Source: an uncultured Bacilli bacterium | GTDB taxonomy: Bacteria; Bacillota_I; Bacilli_A; RF39; UBA660 | DNA: 14,338 bases | Direction of reading: 5' to 3' | Assembly: GCA_947624475.1 (NCBI GenBank) | Contig: CANQKK010000009.1 | Coordinates: forward strand, 1-14,338 | Part shown: in pieces, positions 6,821-12,729 of the stretch | Position numbering within the stretch: position 1 is the stretch's first letter | Layout: every line of letters begins with the position of its first letter | Position numbers and translations under genes: made by a program | The notes under the pieces: model-generated | Told to the model about the DNA's origin: nothing | What the model saw: the letters and a program-made list of their open reading frames with translations, nothing else | The model's database searches: none

Positions 6821-6864
6821 ATGTATCTCTAATAAAAAGTCAATTTCAAAGAGATACATTTTTT
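6821..6864 (+). promoter_or_regulatory. Terminator-like hairpin in the lon leader, possible attenuator
   Basis: ATGTATCTCT (6821-6830) and AGAGATACAT (6850-6859) form a perfect 10-bp stem with a 19-nt loop, followed directly by Ts (6860-6864). It lies between the lon promoter and the lon start, so every lon transcript must read through it. AAAGG (6811-6815) precedes ATG-TAT-CTC-TAA (6821-6832), a possible three-codon leader peptide whose start codon sits in the 5' arm. TTCAAA (6845-6850) can instead pair with TTTGAA (6870-6875) beside the lon ribosome binding site. The hairpin is seen; regulation is inference. Confidence 0.55.
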
Positions 6865-6885
6865 ATTTATTTGAAGGTGATTTAA

Positions 6886-8838
6886 GTGACACAAGCAAAT
6901 TTACTCATATTATATTTAAGAGAGGTTGTTCTTTTTCCATCTAATGAAGCGAGATTAGAGTTTACCGAAGAAGAAGATAAAAAAATAATTAGATTATCTG
7001 AAAAAGACTACGATAATCATCTTTTATTAGTCAACTTAAAAGACCCTCTCGAAGAGACTCCTTCGATAAATGACCTTCCTAAAATAGGCGTTTTATGTAA
7101 GATAAAATCTAAAATTGATCTTCCAAACGGTATTATGCGCGTTATTCTTTCGGGATTAGACCGTGTCGAAATTTTAAACTATATCGAAACCAAAGAATTC
7201 TTGTCAGCTTTTGTTTTACCAATTAAAAAGTTTGAATATGATTTTTCCGAAGCACTAGCACTAAAAAGAATAATTGATCGAAAACTAGAAGAATACATAA
7301 ATATCTCTCCATATATGTCTAACACCGTGATTGGTCGTATTTCTGACGTCAAAAATATCAGTAAATTAGGAGATATCATCGTATCGGAACTACCTTTAGA
7401 ATATCAGTCTACAATAAAGTATATCGAGACGCCTGATCCCATCGAAAGATTAAAATTAGTAATTGAAGATTTATCTAAAGAAATAGAAACTGTAAAGTTA
7501 GAAAACAAAATTGAAGATAATATTAAAATCAAGTTAGAAGAAGAACAACGCGAATACATGCTAAGAGAAAAAATCCGTCTTCTAAAAGAAGAACTAGGAG
7601 AAGTTGATTTAAAGGAAGAAGATATAAAAAAGTTAAGAAATAAATCTGCCGATGAAAATATCCCTCTTCACATTAGAAAGAGATTAAACGAAGAAATCGA
7701 AAGATATACTCTTGCCAATCCTTCCTCTCCCGAAGTGACAACAATTAGAACATATATTGAATGGCTCATATCTCTTCCATGGACTACTGAGTCTAAAGAT
7801 AATACCGACATTAAAACTATCGAGTCCGTCTTAGATGTATCCCATTTTGGTTTGGATAAGGTAAAGAGAAGAATTATCGAATATATTGCCGTTAAAAAGA
7901 AGACTAATTCATCAAATAGTCCAATTATATGTTTAGTGGGGCCTCCCGGCGTAGGTAAAACTTCACTTGCCTCGTCGATAGCTAAGGCTTTAAACCGTGA
8001 CTTTGTTAAAATATCTGTCGGTGGAGTAAATGATGAAGCCGAAATATTGGGTCACCGAAGAACCTATGTTGCAGCCTCTCCCGGCAAAATAATTCAAAGT
8101 ATGAAAAAAGCACGGACAATTAATCCTGTCTTTTTAATCGATGAAGTTGATAAATTAACCAAAGATTATAAAGGAGACCCAGCATCGGCTCTTCTCGAAG
8201 TATTGGACCGTGAACAAAATAGTAAATTTTGCGATAATTATATCGAGGAAGAATACGATTTATCGAAAGTATTATTTATACTGACCGCTAATAATATTTC
8301 CGATATTCCATCTCCCTTATTGGATAGACTAGAGATAATAACTCTCTCTAGTTATACTGTTTTTGAAAAAATAAATATTGCCAAGTATCACTTGATTCCC
8401 GAACTATGTGATGACTACAAAGTTAAAAATATTAAATTTACCGATTCTGCTCTCGAAAAAATAATAAAGTATTACACAAAAGAGGCGGGAGCGCGAGATT
8501 TGTATAGACAAATCGATTCGATTATTCGAAAAATCATCATATCGAAGAGTAAAAAAGAAAAAATAATAGTAGATGAACAAGATGTTGAAAGTTATCTTGG
8601 AATGACAAAATATAAAATTCAAGCAAATGATGAGACCAAAAAGACCGGTATTGTAAATGGCCTTGCCTACACTCCATACGGCGGAACACTACTTAAGGTA
8701 ACATGTACCGCCTATCCGGGAAATGGAAATATTACTTTGACCGGAGCACTAGGAGATGTTATCAAAGAAAGTATCTATATTGCCCTAAGTTATATCAAAG
8801 CCAATAACGAAAAATTCAAAATCGATTATAAAATATAA
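6886..8838 (+). CDS. lon: ATP-dependent protease Lon, N-terminal and AAA+ part, cut by an internal stop
   Basis: 650 aa from GTG 6886, with GAAGGTGA ribosome binding site at 6873-6880. Domains: N-terminal substrate-binding LON domain (~1-200), a coiled-coil linker rich in E/K (~205-275), and the AAA+ module with Walker A GPPGVGKT (352-359), Walker B PVFLIDEVD (414-422) and sensor region LFILTANNI. Only the start of the protease domain is present before TAA at 8836-8838. Translation continues in the same frame as Lon immediately afterwards, so this is a nonsense change, not a frameshift. Family alignment suggests the lost residue was aromatic (the Y in E. coli DFYEKRDIHVH), one base from TAA. 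The product as read would lack proteolytic activity. Confidence 0.93.
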   Translation: MTQANLLILYLREVVLFPSNEARLEFTEEEDKKIIRLSEKDYDNHLLLVNLKDPLEETPSINDLPKIGVLCKIKSKIDLPNGIMRVILSGLDRVEILNYIETKEFLSAFVLPIKKFEYDFSEALALKRIIDRKLEEYINISPYMSNTVIGRISDVKNISKLGDIIVSELPLEYQSTIKYIETPDPIERLKLVIEDLSKEIETVKLENKIEDNIKIKLEEEQREYMLREKIRLLKEELGEVDLKEEDIKKLRNKSADENIPLHIRKRLNEEIERYTLANPSSPEVTTIRTYIEWLISLPWTTESKDNTDIKTIESVLDVSHFGLDKVKRRIIEYIAVKKKTNSSNSPIICLVGPPGVGKTSLASSIAKALNRDFVKISVGGVNDEAEILGHRRTYVAASPGKIIQSMKKARTINPVFLIDEVDKLTKDYKGDPASALLEVLDREQNSKFCDNYIEEEYDLSKVLFILTANNISDIPSPLLDRLEIITLSSYTVFEKINIAKYHLIPELCDDYKVKNIKFTDSALEKIIKYYTKEAGARDLYRQIDSIIRKIIISKSKKEKIIVDEQDVESYLGMTKYKIQANDETKKTGIVNGLAYTPYGGTLLKVTCTAYPGNGNITLTGALGDVIKESIYIALSYIKANNEKFKIDYKI

Positions 8839-9180
8839 GAAGAGTCCGACATTCACATTCATATTGAAGAGGGCGGAACTCCAAAAGATGGGCCGTCGGC
8901 CGGAATAACAATAGTAACTTCGATATTAAGTCTTTTAAAAAACAAAATAATAACGAGCAAGGTATCGATGACCGGAGAAATTACTCTCCGTGGAAAAATA
9001 TTACCTGTTGGAGGATTAAAAGAAAAACTAATTTCCGCAACGACCAATGGTATTGAAACCGTCTATTTACCACTTGATTCATCGAAAGAATTATCGGAAC
9101 TACCTAGTGAAGTCAAAGATAGATTAAATATCGTTCTCGTCGAAGATTACGAAGATATCTACAAAGATTTATTTAAATAA
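8839..9180 (+). pseudogene. lon: Lon proteolytic domain remnant, in frame after the internal stop
   Basis: 113 codons continuing the lon frame: EESDIHIHIEEGGTPKDGPSAGI, then MTGEITLRGKILPVGGLKEK. It contains both members of the Ser-Lys dyad: Ser at codon 671 (PKDGPSAG) and Lys at codon 712 (GGLKEK), numbered from GTG 6886. A separate product starting at ATG 8968 would lack the Ser and has no good ribosome binding site. With the upstream part the gene would be 764 codons, normal for Lon. No other damage is seen, so the lesion is recent, a sequencing or assembly error, or is read through. Confidence 0.85.
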
Positions 9181-9215
9181 AAATTACAGATTAGTTAGTC
9201 TGTAATTTTATTTAT
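9180..9215. terminator. Bidirectional terminator shared by lon and the metallophosphoesterase gene
   Basis: AAAATTACAGA (9180-9190) and TCTGTAATTTT (9199-9209) form a perfect 11-bp stem around an 8-nt loop. T/A-rich flanks give a U tail in both directions. The final codons and stop (9195-9197) of the minus-strand gene lie inside the hairpin. Confidence 0.85.
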
Positions 9216-10046
9216 GCGGTAAAAATTAATTGATGGATTATCAAATAGCCTAAAGTTAAGTCTCGATACTCCAAGACCACTTGAAACATAGAGTTTAGTA
9301 TTTCCAATTTCGTATAAATTATCATAATACTTTCTCGCTCCGTAAGGAAGAAATAACTCTTTAGCAAAAGGAATATTAATTTGGCCATTGTGGGAGTGTC
9401 CCGCTAAAATCAAATCGACATCATATTTACTGACTATTTCATCGGCATAATCCGGCTCGTGAGTTAAAATAATTTTATAGTTTATTTGATTATCTTCGGA
9501 AAGGTCTTTCATGACTTCATCGATGTCGGCCATGTCGTAACTGTATGTATCCGTTCCTCCAATAAACAATTTATCATCATTCTCGCCATATATAATATCG
9601 TAACTATTTTTCAGTAAAATAAACCCACTACTATCATAAATATGGCTTATCATCTCGGCATCTCCTACATGATCGTGATTTCCAATAATTGCATACTTAC
9701 CATATTTTGTCGGTATTTTTTTCAATAATTCAATTAACTTATCTTCTTTTTCTTCGTTAATTTTAAAATCCTTATCGATAATATCACCAGTAAACACGAC
9801 AATATCTGGATCAATTAAAATTATTTCATCGACAACCCTTTTCAAAAAGTCACTGTCTACTACTCGAAGATAATGCAGATCACTAAAGTGAACTATCTTT
9901 AAACCATCAAAACTACTATCGATATTAGCACTTTCTATCTTATATTCCTTAGTATCAATTTTTGCTATCCATCCATATCTACCATATAATAAGACAATAA
10001 TAACAAGTAAAACCAAAAACAAAAATCCTCTTACAATTTTTCTCAT
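9195..10046 (-). CDS. Membrane-anchored metallophosphoesterase (YkuE/YaeI-like)
   Basis: 283 aa. A signal anchor or uncleaved signal sequence at ~8-21 (FLFLVLLVIIVLLY) places the enzyme outside the membrane. All calcineurin-like phosphoesterase blocks are present: DLH (Asp56, His58), GDIID (87-91), GNHDH (122-126), THEPD (His196) and GHSHNG (His217, His219). These coordinate two metal ions. Relatives hydrolyse phosphoester or pyrophosphate bonds, some on lipid or UDP-sugar substrates; the substrate here is unknown. ATG overlaps the TGA of the upstream CPBP gene (TCAT at 10043-10046), with a GGGAG ribosome binding site inside that gene, so the two are translationally coupled. Confidence 0.92.
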   Translation of the reverse strand: MRKIVRGFLFLVLLVIIVLLYGRYGWIAKIDTKEYKIESANIDSSFDGLKIVHFSDLHYLRVVDSDFLKRVVDEIILIDPDIVVFTGDIIDKDFKINEEKEDKLIELLKKIPTKYGKYAIIGNHDHVGDAEMISHIYDSSGFILLKNSYDIIYGENDDKLFIGGTDTYSYDMADIDEVMKDLSEDNQINYKIILTHEPDYADEIVSKYDVDLILAGHSHNGQINIPFAKELFLPYGARKYYDNLYEIGNTKLYVSSGLGVSRLNFRLFDNPSINFYRINKITD

Positions 10047-10732
10047 AATAAAACTCCCAAAAGGTAGACTAAAACCGCCAGAAGATTATGCATTGCATGC
10101 ATAGAAATAGTAGAGAAAATATTGTCGGTTCTATAGTATAGTAGGGCAAAAGAAATCCCTAAAGCAGAGTATGGAACTAAATAAATCAAATCACTTAAAG
10201 AAGTAATATAACCAAAAATATGAAGAAACCCAAAGATAATTCCACTTAATAAGACAAATAACCATTTATTATTTATAGCATCTCTAATATTTTTTCTAAA
10301 AGTAAGTTCTTCGAGTACCGGAGCAAATATAACTGTATCAAATATCATAAGTAAAGGTGATATATTTATAAAACTTCTGACTAAATCCTCGTTGCCGGCA
10401 ATTGATTTTTTTAAAATGAAACTTATAAATAAATTACTAACTATCATAATAGCAAATCCCGTTAGCCAATATTTAAAAGATAATTCGAAGTTACTAGAAA
10501 AATTTTTCAAAAATTTCTTTCCATCTCTGATTAGCGTTTTTCGATATATTAAGACGAATATTAAGAACAATATAAAGTTAGCAAGAGTTAAGTACATTAC
10601 GTAGACATTATTAGATACTTTATTGGGATTGATATTAAATATTATAAATAGTAACGATGGAAAAAGTAAAAAGAATAAAATTACTCCAATTGATTTAAAG
10701 ATGTTTACTACACCTTTCATTTCTTTTGTCAT
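10043..10732 (-). CDS. CPBP-family intramembrane glutamic metalloprotease
   Basis: 229 aa with about six to seven hydrophobic segments. The CPBP (CAAX protease and bacteriocin-processing, ABI) motifs are in order: EELTFR (Glu141, Glu142, Arg146), FGFLH (His171) and HAMHN (His212, Asn216). Members cleave within the membrane; bacterial ones are tied to bacteriocin immunity, maturation or signalling. No bacteriocin gene is visible, so its substrate is unknown. ATG at 10732 follows an AGGTGAT ribosome binding site at short spacing; ATG at codon 5 is an alternative. Ends in TGA, evidence for the standard code. First gene of the operon with the metallophosphoesterase. Confidence 0.92.
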   Translation of the reverse strand: MTKEMKGVVNIFKSIGVILFFLLFPSLLFIIFNINPNKVSNNVYVMYLTLANFILFLIFVLIYRKTLIRDGKKFLKNFSSNFELSFKYWLTGFAIMIVSNLFISFILKKSIAGNEDLVRSFINISPLLMIFDTVIFAPVLEELTFRKNIRDAINNKWLFVLLSGIIFGFLHIFGYITSLSDLIYLVPYSALGISFALLYYRTDNIFSTISMHAMHNLLAVLVYLLGVLL

Positions 10733-10857
10733 TCTATCACCTAGATATATTATATCAGTAATTTAAAAATTAATCTATAGTTTATTTATAAGTCAAAAAA
10801 TAGAATGTAAACATCAGTAATACCTAATTTATAATAAAATAATTCATAATACAATAA

Positions 10858-10891
10858 TTCGACATCTTTTTTAATTTTGATTTCATATAAT
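10858..10891 (+). promoter_or_regulatory. 0A box and promoter of the activase-LysM unit
   Basis: TTCGACA (10858-10864) is the core Spo0A box in reverse orientation. It overlaps TCGACA (-35-like, 10859-10864), with a perfect TATAAT at 10886-10891 after a 21-nt spacer. The 11-nt block ATAATTCGACA (10854-10864) is identical to the one before spo0A at 4765-4775, and the spacer is identical in length. This suggests direct Spo0A control. Confidence 0.62.
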
Positions 10892-10907
10892 TAAAAAGAG
10901 GTGAAAG

Positions 10908-11858
10908 ATGAAAAAAGCATATCTTGGAATTGATATTGGCAGTATTTCGACCAAAGGAGTAGTAATTGATGAAAATAATAAAATATTAGCATCTACTTAT
11001 TTATATACTGAGGGAAGTCCAATTATAGCAACTAAAAAAGTTATCAAAGATTTAAAAAAACAAGTAAATCAAAAAGAATATCAGGTAGTAGGAGTTGGAA
11101 CTACCGGTTCGGCACGAAAGTTAATCGGAACTATGCTCGGAGCAAATACCATAAAAAATGAAATAACAGCCCATGCTGTCGGTACGACGAGTATTTATCC
11201 TGATGTTAAAACAATTTTTGAAATTGGCGGTCAAGATTCAAAGATAATCATTCTAAATAACGGTATCGTAAGTGACTATGCCATGAATACTCTCTGTGCA
11301 GCTGGTACCGGTTCTTTCCTTTCGAGTCAAGCCAAAAGACTAGGTATTCCCATTGAAAAATTTGGAAGTATTGCTCTAACTAGTAAAAAGCCAACCAAAA
11401 TAGCGGCTCGTTGCACAGTTTTTGCCGAGTCTGATCTCGTTCACAAGTCGCAAATGGGTCACACTAAAGAAGACATTATCGCAGGACTTTGTTATGCTAT
11501 AGTAAACAATTACTTAAACAATGTCGGAAAGGGAAAAACTATCAAAGCCCCCATTGTCTTTCAAGGTGGCGTTTCAAAAAATATCGGTGTAAAAAAAGCC
11601 TTTGAAGACGTAACGGGCTGTGAGGTCATCGTCGATGAAAATTCTCATCTAATGGGTGCTCTCGGAGTAGCCATACTATCAAAAAATAAGGAAGAAATAA
11701 AGTTTTCGTTTAATATTGAAGATGTAGTTTATGAAACAAAAGGAACCGAATGTCATGGCTGTTCGAATAACTGTGAGATAATTAAAGTATTAAAAAATAA
11801 AGAGTTAATTGATGCGTGGGGAAACCGTTGTCCTAAAGGAGAATTAATTCACAAATAG
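10908..11858 (+). CDS. 2-hydroxyacyl-CoA dehydratase activase (HgdC/BadF-type ATPase)
   Basis: 316 aa. ASKHA-fold ATPase: phosphate-1 motif GIDIGSISTKGVVID (7-21), GTTGSAR, FEIGGQDSK (104-112), and FQGGVSKN. Cys130 (NTLCAAGTG) and Cys169 (AARCTVFAESD) match the cysteines that hold the bridging [4Fe-4S] cluster in the activase dimer. The family drives ATP-dependent one-electron transfer to 2-hydroxyacyl-CoA dehydratases. A ~55-residue C-terminal extension carries C282-x2-C285-x3-C289 and C308 (ECHGCSNNC ... WGNRCPKGE), as in the longer activase-related proteins, and may bind another metal centre. No dehydratase subunits are in the window, so its partner is unknown. ATG follows AGAGGTGAAAG; the promoter has a 0A box. 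Confidence 0.9.
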   Translation: MKKAYLGIDIGSISTKGVVIDENNKILASTYLYTEGSPIIATKKVIKDLKKQVNQKEYQVVGVGTTGSARKLIGTMLGANTIKNEITAHAVGTTSIYPDVKTIFEIGGQDSKIIILNNGIVSDYAMNTLCAAGTGSFLSSQAKRLGIPIEKFGSIALTSKKPTKIAARCTVFAESDLVHKSQMGHTKEDIIAGLCYAIVNNYLNNVGKGKTIKAPIVFQGGVSKNIGVKKAFEDVTGCEVIVDENSHLMGALGVAILSKNKEEIKFSFNIEDVVYETKGTECHGCSNNCEIIKVLKNKELIDAWGNRCPKGELIHK

Positions 11859-11895
11859 ACCATATTATCATACAATATATAAGGAGGGTGCAATT

Positions 11896-12333
11896 ATGTA
11901 TGATATTTACATGGTTGAAGAGGGTGATACATTAGATTCACTATCTGATAAATTTAATATTTCCAAAGACAAACTAAAAGAGTTAAATAGTATGAGTACA
12001 TTTACTCCTGGAACTAATATTATAATTCCTAAAGAAAATGAATTCTTTGAAGTATACATTATAAAAAAAGGAGATAATTTATATGATATAGCCCGAAGAT
12101 ATAATACCGACTACAATTTACTTGCTCTTTTAAATGGACTAAATATCTCTGATTACATATACCCAAATATGACACTACTAGTTCCTAAAAAAAATGTCAA
12201 ATACTACATTACCAAAGAAAATGACACATTATCTAACGTAAACAAATTGCTATCGGGAAATATAAATAATTTACTTAATCAAAACAAAAATATCTATTTA
12301 AAAGAAGGACAATTAATCGTTTATAAAGACTAA
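11896..12333 (+). CDS. LysM-repeat protein without signal peptide
   Basis: 145 aa made almost entirely of LysM modules: ~3-46 (YMVEEGDTLDSLSDKFNIS ... IIIP), ~51-96 (YIIKKGDNLYDIARRYNTD ... LLVP) and a degenerate third at ~101-143 (YITKENDTLSNVNKLL ... LIVYKD). LysM binds N-acetylglucosamine-containing glycans such as peptidoglycan. There is no signal peptide, membrane segment or catalytic domain. That fits a protein working from the cytosol, for example in spore coat or cortex assembly like the LysM proteins SafA, SpoVID or SipL; this role is inference. An excellent AAGGAGG ribosome binding site (11881-11887) precedes ATG. The gap to the activase is 37 nt with no terminator, so they are probably co-transcribed. 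Confidence 0.88.
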   Translation: MYDIYMVEEGDTLDSLSDKFNISKDKLKELNSMSTFTPGTNIIIPKENEFFEVYIIKKGDNLYDIARRYNTDYNLLALLNGLNISDYIYPNMTLLVPKKNVKYYITKENDTLSNVNKLLSGNINNLLNQNKNIYLKEGQLIVYKD

Positions 12334-12360
12334 CCAAAACTAAACATCAATATCAAACAT

Positions 12361-12386
12361 GAATAGTATAAAAACTATTCTTTTTC
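12361..12386 (+). terminator. Terminator of the activase-LysM operon
   Basis: GAATAGT (12361-12367) and ACTATTC (12374-12380) form a perfect 7-bp stem around ATAAAA, followed by TTTTTCT. Confidence 0.8.
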
Positions 12387-12443
12387 TATGATAATTTAAG
12401 ATAAATAATAAAAATCCAAAAACAAAAACATACCAAAGGTAAA

Positions 12444-12641
12444 AATTTTCAGTAACTATTCAGACTATCAATATTAAAAAAAGTAAACTTCCCATAAATA
12501 AAGGGATTTATGATTTTCCTATATAGAAATAAAATCATTTTTAAAAAAATTATAAATATGTATTTTTCTTTTAAAATAAAGGAAAAATCAAAATTATATT
12601 AATTTTGTGTTATCTAGAGTTTGAATAGTTACCAATTTTCA
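12444..12641. repeat. Inverted-repeat-bounded AT-rich noncoding element (MITE-like candidate)
   Basis: GTAACTATTCAGACT (12452-12466) and AGTTTGAATAGTTAC (12618-12632) are inverted copies matching at 14 of 15 positions. AATTTTCA flanks both sides (12444-12451 and, after one extra C, 12634-12641) like an 8-bp target duplication. Inside are CATAAAT/ATTTATG (12493-12512), ATGATTTT/AAAATCAT followed by Ts (12510-12543) and CAAAATTA/TAATTTTG (12589-12607). No ORF is seen. It could be a miniature transposable element, a structured RNA, or chance in AT-rich DNA. The core heptamer of the repeat also forms the arms of the terminator at 12361. Confidence 0.4.
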
Positions 12642-12681
12642 AGGTCTTGCTTTTGTGAAAAATTTTCAAGGTCTTGCTTTT
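12634..12681. repeat. Two perfect 21-bp direct repeats upstream of the surface-protein gene
   Basis: 12634-12654 and 12661-12681 are identical 21-mers (starting AATTTTCAAGG, ending CTTGCTTTT), separated by GTGAAA, a 27-bp period. Each contains CAAG-GT-CTTG, a small palindrome. They lie directly upstream of the putative promoter of the gene at 12730, the position expected for activator binding sites. Their first 8 nt also form the flank of the element at 12444. Confidence 0.75.
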
Positions 12682-12707
12682 CCACTCGTGGTATGTTATC
12701 ATTTAAT

Positions 12708-12713
12708 TATAAT
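12708..12713 (+). promoter_or_regulatory. -10 element before the surface-protein gene
   Basis: TATAAT (12708-12713) lies 16 nt before the start codon. No recognisable -35 is found 16-18 nt upstream (CTCGTG region), which fits a promoter needing an activator, possibly bound at the direct repeats. Confidence 0.45.
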
Positions 12714-12729
12714 AAGTGAGAGTGAGAAA

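Noticed and set aside
8836..8838. TAA in lon as a sign of an alternative genetic code
   Set aside because: TAA ends many intact genes in this window, and TGA ends the CPBP gene; the standard code fits all of them.
8968..9180. Separate small gene starting at ATG 8968
   Set aside because: It is the in-frame C-terminal end of Lon (MTGEITLRGKILPVGGLKEK), lacks the catalytic Ser and has no convincing ribosome binding site.
12634..12681. CRISPR array
   Set aside because: Only two repeat copies with a 6-nt spacer and no cas genes; not CRISPR.
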